DNA of 64,000 bases from Deltaproteobacteria bacterium (GTDB lineage Bacteria; Desulfobacterota_B; Binatia; UBA9968), in the NCBI GenBank assembly GCA_005879255.1, contig VBKY01000098.1:38792-102791 (forward strand). The letters run 5' to 3'. Every line of letters starts with the position of its first letter. Position 1 is the stretch's first letter. Positions 8,903 through 17,262 of this stretch are shown piece by piece. The position numbers were made by a program, and so were the translations under genes. A model generated the notes under the pieces. That model was not told the origin of the DNA. It made no database searches and saw only the letters and a program-made list of their open reading frames with translations.

Positions 8903-9755
8903 CTTCATTGCCCAAAAGCGCGACGGCGCGACCTTATGGGTGCACCGGAAGTTTGCGGATCGCGCCTTTGTCGATTTGCTGACCCATGTGGAACGGTGGT
9001 TCGATGATCCGAAATGCCAGATCATCAAAGATGAGAAAAAAACCAAAGTGGGACGATTGGCGGTGAAGATCGGAGACCAAGCACATCCGTTCTATCTCAA
9101 ACAATTCAACGCGTTCTCCCTCCGTTATCGGCTTTTTTCGCTTTTCGCCTCATCGCGTGCTTTCGGATCGCTTCGGGGGGCGACGATTCTTCGCGGCGCG
9201 GGGATTCCGACGGTCACCCCCGTAGCTGCTGTAGAGTATCGGGCTTGCGGTGCGCTTACTAAAAGTTTTTTCATTTCCGAAGAAATCGCCGAGGGAAAGA
9301 CCACGGATGCTTATTGGAACAGGGAACTACGGCCTTTGCGGGGCCGTGAAGGAGCGGAACGTAGGCGTAGATTTTTGCGCGATTTAGCACAACTCTTCCG
9401 TTCCCTTCACGGACAGCATGTCTATCATGACGATCTCAAGGACGCGAATATCTTAGCCGCCAAGGATGACTCCGCCAGCTCGGTTATTTTTTTTCTGCTC
9501 GATTTTGACAGAGTGAGACGTTGCTCCCGACTGAGCAAAAGGCGTCGGCTTAAGAATCTTGTCCAATTGTATCGAACATTGGGATGCTACATGCGTCGCC
9601 CCGAGAAATTGTATTTTCTCAAGAGCTACTTAGGATCTGCGTTTAGCGATCGCATAATAAGGCGACGGCTGATCTCGAAGGTGCTGCGCCAGACCCGTCG
9701 AGTGGAGGGCATCAAGGCCCGCCAAGCGGCCGAAGCGCGCGCGTCAGTGAACTGA
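8889..9755 (+). CDS. LPS core sugar kinase (InaA/WaaP family, third copy)
   Basis: Third member of the lipopolysaccharide kinase family, 288 residues from GTG 8889 (GTG 8865 also possible). The catalytic segment YHDDLKDANIL is at 179-189 and the metal-binding segment LLDFDRVRR follows about 20 residues later. The open frame upstream to 8469 overlaps the previous glycosyltransferase out of frame and is not coding in this frame. The start overlaps that gene by 14 bp. Likely phosphorylates an inner-core sugar; which one cannot be read from sequence. Confidence 0.8.
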   Translation: MLLSDFIAQKRDGATLWVHRKFADRAFVDLLTHVERWFDDPKCQIIKDEKKTKVGRLAVKIGDQAHPFYLKQFNAFSLRYRLFSLFASSRAFGSLRGATILRGAGIPTVTPVAAVEYRACGALTKSFFISEEIAEGKTTDAYWNRELRPLRGREGAERRRRFLRDLAQLFRSLHGQHVYHDDLKDANILAAKDDSASSVIFFLLDFDRVRRCSRLSKRRRLKNLVQLYRTLGCYMRRPEKLYFLKSYLGSAFSDRIIRRRLISKVLRQTRRVEGIKARQAAEARASVN

Positions 9756-9905
9756 GTCCCGTCTCCGGTAGGTTTGACGCGCTGATTTTCAGGAGTGCCT
9801 TTGCCGACAAATACGGCCAACCCACGACACGGCTCGGCGTTACGAAAGCTTGTCGGCACGCATTATGATCGGCTACATTAATTAGGCTGCTCCGAGAGCC
9901 GATCT

Positions 9906-10682
9906 ATGGGACAAGCCACCGATAAGCCGAAAGTCGTCGTTGTGATGCCTGCGTACAACGCCGCAAAGACTCTAAGGATTACCTATGATGCGATTCCTAA
10001 GGGTGACGTCGATCAGGTGATTTTAGTCGACGACGACAGTCGCGACGAAACCTTGCAAATCGCCAAGGAGCTAAGGCTAGAAGTCTTTGTGCATGCCCGC
10101 AATTACGGCTATGGAGGTAATCAAAAAACCTGTTATACGGAAGCTTTAAAGGCAGGCGCCGATATCATCGTCATGCTCCATCCGGACTATCAGTACGATC
10201 CGACGCTCCTGCCAAATGTGGTAGCGCCAATCAAATCAGGCGCGGCCGACGTTGTCCTAGGATCGCGGTTATTGGCCGGCAACGTAGTTCGACAAGGAAT
10301 GCCCTGGTGGAAATTTCTTGGAAATAGGTTTCTGACGGGTGTTCAAAACCGCGTAATGGGACAAAAACTTGCGGAATTTCACACAGGATATCGCGCTTTT
10401 AGTCGCCGGGTATTGGAGGAGGTTCCCTTCTTGCTGAACTCGGACAATTTTGTTTTCGATCAAGAGATGCTCGTGCAGGCGATTCACCTGGGATTTCGAA
10501 TCGCAGAAGTCCCGGTGCCAACGCGATATTTCGCCGAAGCTTCAGGCACGAGTTTTAAAACCAGCGTGATTTACGGATTGAGCATACTTGCCTTGCTGAC
10601 TCGTTATCTTTTGCATCGCCATGCGCTCTTGATTCAGAAACAGTTTGAATGTTTCCCCGCTCGTTACAAGAGAGCCGAGTGA
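9906..10682 (+). CDS. GT2 glycosyltransferase, polyprenyl-phosphate sugar transferase-like
   Basis: GT-A family 2 enzyme of 258 residues with VVVMPAYNAAKTL at the start, ILVDDDSRDET at about 38-48, and the catalytic-site segment MLHPDYQYDP near 96-105. The overall pattern (RNYGYGGNQKTCY, then LGSRLL) resembles DPM1/polyprenyl-phosphate glycosyltransferases that load a sugar on a lipid carrier. No C-terminal membrane pair is present, only one hydrophobic stretch near 220-237. It could provide a lipid-linked sugar for later core or O-chain steps. The 150 nt upstream hold no gene. Confidence 0.85.
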   Translation: MGQATDKPKVVVVMPAYNAAKTLRITYDAIPKGDVDQVILVDDDSRDETLQIAKELRLEVFVHARNYGYGGNQKTCYTEALKAGADIIVMLHPDYQYDPTLLPNVVAPIKSGAADVVLGSRLLAGNVVRQGMPWWKFLGNRFLTGVQNRVMGQKLAEFHTGYRAFSRRVLEEVPFLLNSDNFVFDQEMLVQAIHLGFRIAEVPVPTRYFAEASGTSFKTSVIYGLSILALLTRYLLHRHALLIQKQFECFPARYKRAE

Positions 10683-10768
10683 CGGAGCTTCCAGCAGACT
10701 CGGAGAGGTCAAATCAATTGGTCGAATTGGGTTTCGAAATTCGTGGCGATTTATGAAAGCCGTGGGCA

Positions 10769-11683
10769 ATGAGCGATTCCCCTTCGGTATCGATAGTTAT
10801 TGCGACCTATAATCGGGCGCAATTCTTAGTCGAAACGATCCGCAGTATCTTAAATCAACAACTTCAGAATTTTGAGCTTATTGTCGTTGATGACGGATCC
10901 ACCGACGACACAGAAAGACTCTTAGCAGGGTACCGCTCCCAACTCCGATATCTTTACCAGGAAAATCGCGGTCCTTCTGCGGCTCGCAATTTAGGAGTAC
11001 GCTGTGCAAACGCGGACTGGATTTCGATTCAGGACTCCGATGACCTATGTACGCCAAATCACCTGCAAACCCTGTATGGCTACGTCAAAGATCATCCCGA
11101 GTGCGCTATGGTCTTCGCCAACGGGAATTATCTCGGGGGCCGGGAACATAATCGGGAGACCATTATCCCGCGCAACAAATCTCAGCAACTAGCCAAACGA
11201 GGGGTGAAACTAGAGGATTTTTTCGAGAAGAGCATTCTGCGCTTGCAGGCCGCGCTGATTTCTAAGAAGGCCTATGATGTGATTGGGGGGCACGATGAAT
11301 CATTGCGAATCTGCATGGATCTTGACCTGGGGTTCCGCCTATTGATGAATTTTCCGGTCGCTTATCTCGATAGTGTGGTATTTTCTTATCGGAAACACGC
11401 GGGTAACATCGGCCGGAACGAAGAATTACGCCTGACGGAAAACATTCGGGTCATTGAAAAATTACTTCGGGATTATCCCAGCGCTCGCGCCCAGTTAGGG
11501 AGTCGCACCGTGTCTCGGAGACTTGCCTACCGCTATTATCGTCTAGCCAAGGGACGATGGCGACGAAACGAGCGGCACCAAGCGCGCGAAGCATTGCAAC
11601 GGGCGATTGGGTTACAACCTTACGGCCTTAAATACCGCCTTTACCAATGGCAGTGGGCGCTTGATGCAGGCGCAAAACAGTGA
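10769..11683 (+). CDS. GT2 glycosyltransferase
   Basis: Family 2 glycosyltransferase of 304 residues with the GT-A core: SVSIVIATYNRAQFL, IVVDDGSTDDTERLL and the metal-binding DSDD at about 89-92 (ISIQDSDDLC). The C-terminal part after residue 210 is basic and helical, without clear membrane segments. It lies one nucleotide upstream of the next GT2 gene, so the two are almost certainly co-translated. Acceptor and sugar are unknown; LPS outer core or a surface polysaccharide is likely from context. Confidence 0.85.
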   Translation: MSDSPSVSIVIATYNRAQFLVETIRSILNQQLQNFELIVVDDGSTDDTERLLAGYRSQLRYLYQENRGPSAARNLGVRCANADWISIQDSDDLCTPNHLQTLYGYVKDHPECAMVFANGNYLGGREHNRETIIPRNKSQQLAKRGVKLEDFFEKSILRLQAALISKKAYDVIGGHDESLRICMDLDLGFRLLMNFPVAYLDSVVFSYRKHAGNIGRNEELRLTENIRVIEKLLRDYPSARAQLGSRTVSRRLAYRYYRLAKGRWRRNERHQAREALQRAIGLQPYGLKYRLYQWQWALDAGAKQ

Positions 11684-11684
11684 C

Positions 11685-12590
11685 ATGGAGATCAGCGTTA
11701 TCATCGCTACCTACGAGCGCGTTGCCTCGCTTGAGCGCTTGCTCTCGGGCATCTCGAAACACTTTGGCCAAAGTCAGATCGAGCATGAAATTGTCGTCGC
11801 CAACAACTCGCGAAATCACGAGATTGAAAAGCGCATAGACGCGGTTGTCTGCCGTTTTCAGCGCGAATACGGCGACCAATTTCGCTTGGTCAGAGAGCCC
11901 AGCCCCGGAAAGTGCCGAGCTCAGAACGCAGCCATCGGCGTGGCCAAAGGTAAAATTTTGGCTTTTTTCGACGACGATGTTGAAGTTACGCCAAAATGGT
12001 TATCGGTTGCGTGGAAGTTCTTCCGGGATAACCCTTTTGATGCCATGCAAGGTCCCATTCTGATTCCGCCCCAGATGGAAAACGATCAGGAGTTCCTGCG
12101 CGCACAAGGTAAATTTAGGACGATCAGTTTCGTTCGATACAGGCCGAAAATGAAAGAGATCAAAACGCTAACCGGCGGCAATATGGCCATCCGCAGTGAA
12201 GTATTTGCAAAGATTGGCCTCTTTAACGAGCAGCTTGGTCCAGGCCGGTCGGGCATCTCCGAGGATGTCGAGTTTGCCCACAGGCTGATCAAGAGCGGCG
12301 GCCGAATCGGCTATAATCCCGAAGCCGCCGTGTATCATGAAGTAGACTGGTCCCGGCTGACCGAGGAATTTTTTCGCCAACGTCATGAGCAGCAGGGCCG
12401 AAGCCGATTGATCTATAAAAACCAATCAATAGCAACCATTCTGCCAAATCTGATGCGCACCGTGTGGTGCTTCGGATGGTATTCATTGACGGGAAACGAA
12501 CGAAAGAAATACCGCTCCAAGGGGCGGTACTTTCATTATCGAGCGATGTTGGCGGAGAAAACCAAAAGGGTCACCGGCAGCCAGGTCTGA
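11685..12590 (+). CDS. GT2 glycosyltransferase
   Basis: Family 2 glycosyltransferase, 301 residues from ATG 11685 (ATG 11664 is in frame but overlaps the previous gene). Visible are ISVIIATYERVASLERLL, the FFDDDVEVTPKWL metal-binding region, and the GNMAIRSEVFAKIGLF plus ISEDVEFAHRLIKSGG acceptor-side motifs common in chain-elongating GT2 enzymes. The longer open frame from 11607 is not supported by family starts. It follows the preceding glycosyltransferase with a one-nucleotide gap. Confidence 0.85.
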   Translation: MEISVIIATYERVASLERLLSGISKHFGQSQIEHEIVVANNSRNHEIEKRIDAVVCRFQREYGDQFRLVREPSPGKCRAQNAAIGVAKGKILAFFDDDVEVTPKWLSVAWKFFRDNPFDAMQGPILIPPQMENDQEFLRAQGKFRTISFVRYRPKMKEIKTLTGGNMAIRSEVFAKIGLFNEQLGPGRSGISEDVEFAHRLIKSGGRIGYNPEAAVYHEVDWSRLTEEFFRQRHEQQGRSRLIYKNQSIATILPNLMRTVWCFGWYSLTGNERKKYRSKGRYFHYRAMLAEKTKRVTGSQV

Positions 12591-12844
12591 CGCGGAATTG
12601 ACGCAGAAGCTCGCGTTCGACGGTTTTGAAGTGCGGCACGCTAGTCTTCCGCGCCGCGATGTAAATTGCCCGAAGTGCACAGGGGTCGCGTATTTCCGAA
12701 TCCGGGCGATAAGGGGGTGCCCGCGTGACCTTCTAACGGCGGTAATGTTGTCGACGATGGCTATTTCCTGAAATCGGCTGGAGCGAAAACGTTTTAGAGA
12801 CGAGTTAAAGGTCTCGTTGATTTCTGGAGCCACCCCACTTATTT

Positions 12845-13663
12845 TTGCCGAGCATGGCTGCCGTGAATAATCCGGCGGAAATCCGTCCAACGGTGTCCGC
12901 TATCGTCGTTTGCTATAACGAAGAGGACCGCATCGAAGACTGTCTTGAGAGCCTGCGATGGTGCGACGAAATCGTCGTAGTGGATGCGTTTAGCACGGAC
13001 CGAACGCCGGAAATTTGCCGGCGCTACACGAATCACGTCATTCAACGGCGCTGGGCCGGCTATCGGGATCAAAAGGCCTACGCTCATTCCCAAACCACGA
13101 AGGATTGGGTTCTGTTGGTCGATTCGGACGAACGCGTTACGCCTCGGCTTCGCGATGAAATTCTGCACGCCCTGACAAGCGACAAGGGACAATTCGCCGG
13201 CTATTCGATTCCTCGATTGATGCATTATTTGGAGCGTTGGTGGTGGCGCGGTGGGTGGTATCCCGACTACGATGTTCGGCTTTTTCGGCGCGAAAAAGCG
13301 ACGTGGGGAGGGAGCGATCCGCACGAGAAGATTCTTGTGGACGGTAAACTCCGGCGCTTGCAAAATCCGTTGCACCATTTTTCTTACCGAAATATCGAAG
13401 ATCATCTCAGCCGCATCAACCGCTTCACATCGGTTTCATCGCATGAGCTTAAAAAAGACGGTGTGCGGTGGCGACTGAGCGATGCCGTGTTGCGCCCGAT
13501 TGGACGATTCATGCGTTCGTATATTTTGAAGCGTGGTTTTATGGAGGGATTCGCCGGGTTCTATGTCGCGATTAGCGCTGCCGTTTATGTTTTTCTCAAG
13601 TATGCTAAGCTTTGGGAGTTGGAATTGGAGGAGAAGAAAAAAATTGAGCGGAAGCGGTCATAG
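12845..13663 (+). CDS. WaaE/KdtX-type LPS core beta-glucosyltransferase (GT2)
   Basis: A 272-residue GT2 protein with SAIVVCYNEEDRIEDCLESL, then EIVVVDAFSTDRTPEI, and LLVDSDERVTPRL. This set (asymmetric N-terminus, DSDER instead of DxD, W-rich LERWWWRGGWYPD segment) is characteristic of the WaaE/KdtX branch that adds beta-linked glucose to heptose I. A hydrophobic C-terminal stretch near 240-256 may be membrane-associated. The 254 nt upstream contain no supported gene. The end overlaps the next gene, whose ribosome-binding site lies inside it. Confidence 0.85.
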   Translation: MPSMAAVNNPAEIRPTVSAIVVCYNEEDRIEDCLESLRWCDEIVVVDAFSTDRTPEICRRYTNHVIQRRWAGYRDQKAYAHSQTTKDWVLLVDSDERVTPRLRDEILHALTSDKGQFAGYSIPRLMHYLERWWWRGGWYPDYDVRLFRREKATWGGSDPHEKILVDGKLRRLQNPLHHFSYRNIEDHLSRINRFTSVSSHELKKDGVRWRLSDAVLRPIGRFMRSYILKRGFMEGFAGFYVAISAAVYVFLKYAKLWELELEEKKKIERKRS

Positions 13664-14750
13664 CCGCCTCCTAAAGATTCTGCACATCGATCCTGAGAGA
13701 AATTGGGGTGGTGGGGAAGCGCAAGTGTTCGGACTTCTAACCTATCTCGCAGCCAAAGGACATCAAAACGATCTTCTAACTCATCCTACGGGACCGCTGT
13801 TCGCGCGGTGCCAGCAGCTCCATGTTACGACGCTTCCATTGAAGGTACGCAACGACCTCGATTTGAGATGTGTCCCGGCGCTACGCCGGATCATTAAGAA
13901 CGGCAATTACGATATCGTGCACCTTCATACGAAGCGAGCCCATGTGCTGTCATTATGGCTGCCAAGTTCCGCGAATCGTCCCAAATGGGTCGTCACTCGT
14001 AGAATGGATTATCCGGAAGCGAAGAGTTGGCTTACAGGTTACCTCTATAATCGGCGAGTGGATGGAGTCGTAGCGATTTCACGAACCATTAGAGATCTGT
14101 TGATAAGAGCCGGTGTGGTGCCGCGGCGAATTCGTCTCATTCATAGCGGCATTGATCCGCGACGATATGATCGGCAGCCCGATGAACCCATGGGCGGCGC
14201 TGACGTTACCGTAGTAGGATGCTTAGCTGGGCTCGAGGAACGAAAAGGCCATCGATTTTTACTCGAGGCGGCCGCTTGTCTTAAGGCAGGCGGGCTTAAG
14301 TTGAAGTATCAAATCGCCGGCGATGGCCCTTGTCGCACTCAGCTGGAGCAGCTGACCCGTCAGCTGGGATTGCGCGACGAGGTACGTTTCCTGGGGTTTG
14401 TTGCCGACACGGCCGAGTTTCTCACCAAAATCGACCTGTTTGTCATGCCGTCGTTGTTCGAAGGGCTGGGTGTAGCCGCTCTCGAGGCGATGGCCGCCGG
14501 CAAACCCATCATTGCCACGAGCGCCGGAGGTCTGGTGGAGTCTGTGCTAGACGGTATAACCGGCATATTGGTTCCGCCGGGCGAGCCAACGGCGCTTGCC
14601 GAGGCGATCGCCAAGTTAGTCCGAGCGCCGTCGCTTGCCGGCGAGATGGGCAGGCGGGGGCGCGAGCGCGTGATGCAGCACTTTACATTGGCGGAGATGG
14701 CGCAGCATAACGAATCCTTCTATTACGAATTACTTGGTGCGGTTCGATAA
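13644..14750 (+). CDS. GT4 glycosyltransferase
   Basis: GT-B glycosyltransferase of 368 residues. TTG 13644 is chosen as start because GGAGGAGAAG (13627-13636) sits 7 nt upstream and the protein then begins shortly before LLKILHIDPERNWGGGE; the longer frame from 13533 lies within the preceding gene. The donor-site E-x7-E motif EGLGVAALE is at 273-281 and GCLAGLEERKGHRFLLEAA precedes it. Likely acts in LPS outer-core assembly; sugar unknown. It overlaps the upstream gene by 20 bp. Confidence 0.85.
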   Translation: MSGSGHSRLLKILHIDPERNWGGGEAQVFGLLTYLAAKGHQNDLLTHPTGPLFARCQQLHVTTLPLKVRNDLDLRCVPALRRIIKNGNYDIVHLHTKRAHVLSLWLPSSANRPKWVVTRRMDYPEAKSWLTGYLYNRRVDGVVAISRTIRDLLIRAGVVPRRIRLIHSGIDPRRYDRQPDEPMGGADVTVVGCLAGLEERKGHRFLLEAAACLKAGGLKLKYQIAGDGPCRTQLEQLTRQLGLRDEVRFLGFVADTAEFLTKIDLFVMPSLFEGLGVAALEAMAAGKPIIATSAGGLVESVLDGITGILVPPGEPTALAEAIAKLVRAPSLAGEMGRRGRERVMQHFTLAEMAQHNESFYYELLGAVR

Positions 14751-14771
14751 TCGCGGCGAGCGTTCCGCCTC

Positions 14772-15755
14772 ATGAACAGACTCCCGTCAATTCTCGAAAA
14801 ATTCCGCGACGTGCATTTGCTCGTGGTCGGTGACCTGATGCTGGATCGGTTCATTTGGGGTGAAGTGGAACGACTCTCTCCGGAGGCGCCCGTTCCGGTG
14901 TTGCGCGTGGTATCCGAGAATGCAAGTCTTGGTGGCGCCGCTAACGTGATTCACAACATACGCACCCTGGGAGGACGCGTTACGGCTTGCGGCATCGTCG
15001 GCAAAGACAACGCTGGCGAACGGATCATGGCGGCATTGCGCAAAGTGGGCGCGTCGACTGCCGGAGTATTCCCCGACGCAAAATTTCAAACGATTCAAAA
15101 AAGCCGGATCGTTGCCAGCCCGCACCATCAACAAATAGTTCGCCTCGACCGCGAGACCCTGGAGCCGATCGGCGAGGCCACGCTGAAGAAATTGCGCCAG
15201 TTCATCTCCACCTGCGCGGCGCGCTTTCGCGGGATCGTCATTTCCGACTATGGCAAGGGGGTGATCCACCAAGAGCTCCTCACTTCGATTGCACGGGCTG
15301 CCGGCAAGCACAAGATCGTCTGTGTGATCGATCCCAAAAAAGAAAACTATGAGCAATACCGCTTTCCGACATTGATTACCCCGAACCAACGCGAAGCCAG
15401 CGAGGCTTCAGGAATTTCAATCTCCGATGACCGGTCCTTGCGCGCCGCAGGAACGAAACTGCTGCGCAAGTGGCGCGCCAACGCGGTGCTCATTACCCGT
15501 GGTTCGGACGGCATGAGCCTGTTTCGCCCGCGCCTTCCCGTTAAGCACTTTCCAACTGAGTCGCGGGATGTTTTCGAAGTCACTGGAGCGGGAGATACCG
15601 TCGTCGCGGTTTGCGCGTTGGCGCTTGCGAGCGGCGCGCGCTACGAGGAAGCGGCGGTGTTGGCGAATATCGCCGCCGGGTTCGTTGGCGATGAGGTCGG
15701 AACCGTGGCCGTACCGGTCGAAAAATTGCTACGGGTCATCGAGGACAGAACATGA
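14772..15755 (+). CDS. rfaE1: D-glycero-beta-D-manno-heptose-7-phosphate kinase (HldE kinase domain)
   Basis: PfkB-family sugar kinase of 327 residues that makes heptose-1,7-bisphosphate for ADP-heptose, the donor of the heptosyltransferases upstream. It begins with VHLLVVGDLMLDRFIWGEVERL, has the GGAANV substrate motif near 56, TPNQREA around 200 and the catalytic GAGDT at 272-276. In many bacteria this domain is fused to the adenylyltransferase; here it ends at residue 327 and the partner domain is the separate rfaE2 at 19647-20117. Its stop overlaps the yicC start (ATGA). Confidence 0.92.
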   Translation: MNRLPSILEKFRDVHLLVVGDLMLDRFIWGEVERLSPEAPVPVLRVVSENASLGGAANVIHNIRTLGGRVTACGIVGKDNAGERIMAALRKVGASTAGVFPDAKFQTIQKSRIVASPHHQQIVRLDRETLEPIGEATLKKLRQFISTCAARFRGIVISDYGKGVIHQELLTSIARAAGKHKIVCVIDPKKENYEQYRFPTLITPNQREASEASGISISDDRSLRAAGTKLLRKWRANAVLITRGSDGMSLFRPRLPVKHFPTESRDVFEVTGAGDTVVAVCALALASGARYEEAAVLANIAAGFVGDEVGTVAVPVEKLLRVIEDRT

Positions 15756-16612
15756 AAAGCATGACAGGATACGGTGAGGCATCACAAAACGTTCACGGCG
15801 CCAGGGTGACCGTCCAAATACGAAGTCTCAACCATCGCCACCTAGACTTGCAGTTGCGAGTCCCCAGAGAATATCTGTCTTTCGAAGAAGAGATTCGCAA
15901 ATCTCTCCGGGAAAGGATCTCGCGCGGCAGGGTCGATGTCTTTATCAATCGATACGCAGCCAAAGCACAATCGCGAAAACTGGATGTCGACGAAGCCTTG
16001 GTCGGACAATATATCGCCGGCATCATGCAGCTAAAGAAGAAATATCGTTTAGCTGGAGAGATCGGCGTGTCGTTGCTTTCCAACATTCCGGATCTGTTTC
16101 ATGTGCGCGAGCTCGAAGTGAATGCCGCCGATGAGCGGAGCGCGCTATTAAAGGCGCTCGGCAGCGCGCTCAAGAACCTGGAGCGATCCCGGGAACGGGA
16201 AGGTGGTCATCTCAAAGCCGACATGGAAACTCAGATCGGGCACCTGAAGCGGATTACTGGCGCTCTGGAAGAAGGAGCGCTTGAGATCGCTGTGCGGTTT
16301 CAAAAGGGATCGGTGGCGGAAGGGGAGAACGGCTTGCGTGCGGATAGAGAAATAGTCGACGTGACCAACACGTTGCTCAAAGGCGACGTCAATGAGGAAA
16401 TTGTCCGGCTCAAGACTCACGTGGCGGCGTTAACTAAAGTCATCCGCGAGCGCGAACCGGTGGGGAAGAAAATCGATTTCATGCTGCAAGAAGTCAACCG
16501 CGAACTCAATACGATCAGCTCGAAAGTGCCGCAATTGTCAATCGTGCAGCTCGTGCTCCAAGGAAAAGAGCGCGTCGAAAAGATCCGTGAGCAAACCCAG
16601 AATATCGAATGA
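15752..16612 (+). CDS. yicC: YicC-family endoribonuclease
   Basis: A 286-residue member of the YicC/YloC family, whose members have been shown to be endoribonucleases. The hallmark N-terminus MKSMTGYGEA and VQIRSLNHRHLDLQLRVP, and the C-terminal HVAALTKVIREREPVGKKID with MLQEVNRELNTI and SSK, are all present; length is normal. It overlaps rfaE1 by 4 bp (ATGA) and gmk by 4 bp, giving a tight rfaE1-yicC-gmk-spoT transcription unit. The yicC-gmk pairing is widely conserved. Confidence 0.93.
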   Translation: MKSMTGYGEASQNVHGARVTVQIRSLNHRHLDLQLRVPREYLSFEEEIRKSLRERISRGRVDVFINRYAAKAQSRKLDVDEALVGQYIAGIMQLKKKYRLAGEIGVSLLSNIPDLFHVRELEVNAADERSALLKALGSALKNLERSREREGGHLKADMETQIGHLKRITGALEEGALEIAVRFQKGSVAEGENGLRADREIVDVTNTLLKGDVNEEIVRLKTHVAALTKVIREREPVGKKIDFMLQEVNRELNTISSKVPQLSIVQLVLQGKERVEKIREQTQNIE

Positions 16613-17262
16613 AGCGGTCCATTGCCCTTGCCAAGCGGCAAGGTATCATCTTTATCCTATCCGCGCCGTCCGGCGCCGGCAAAACGACTCTCTACAACGG
16701 GCTGAAGGAAATCTACCCGGAGATCAAGCTATCGGTATCTTGCACCACGCGGGCGCGACGGTCCGGGGAGTTGAACGGCCGTGACTATCGCTTTCTGACC
16801 GAGCGCGAGTTCAAGACGCTAAAGTCCCGAGGGCAATTCGCCGAATGGGCCAAAGTGCATGACTATTTTTACGGCACACCGAAAAAAACCCTGGACCGCA
16901 ACATTCGGGCGGGACGGGACGTTCTCCTTGATATCGACGTTCAAGGCGCCCGGAAAATAAAAAAAGCCTACCCTCAAGCAGTTTCCATATTTCTTTTGCC
17001 GCCGTCCCTTGGCGAACTCCAGAGAAGATTGGCAGCGCGAGGAACCGATGGCAACGATACGATTCGCCGTCGCCTGGCTAATGCCCGGGGTGAAATCGGC
17101 GAAATTATGCATTATGATTACTATGTAGTTAATCGTGAGGTGACCGAGGCCGTTCAACTTCTCAGTTCGATCGTCAAAGCTGAACGGGCGAGAACTTCTC
17201 GGGTCAGCCAGTGGCGGCTCGAGCCGCTGCGCCATTGGCGGCGTAAACGAAGCCATGAGTAA
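16609..17262 (+). CDS. gmk: Guanylate kinase
   Basis: Converts GMP to GDP with ATP in the cytoplasm. The P-loop APSGAGKTT is at 19-27, followed by SCTTRARRSGELNGRDY (GMP-binding) and the LDIDVQGARKI strand. Length of 217 is typical. It overlaps yicC by 4 bp and spoT by 8 bp. The omega subunit gene rpoZ, which commonly separates gmk from spoT, is not between them here, since there is no room. Confidence 0.96.
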   Translation: MKRSIALAKRQGIIFILSAPSGAGKTTLYNGLKEIYPEIKLSVSCTTRARRSGELNGRDYRFLTEREFKTLKSRGQFAEWAKVHDYFYGTPKKTLDRNIRAGRDVLLDIDVQGARKIKKAYPQAVSIFLLPPSLGELQRRLAARGTDGNDTIRRRLANARGEIGEIMHYDYYVVNREVTEAVQLLSSIVKAERARTSRVSQWRLEPLRHWRRKRSHE

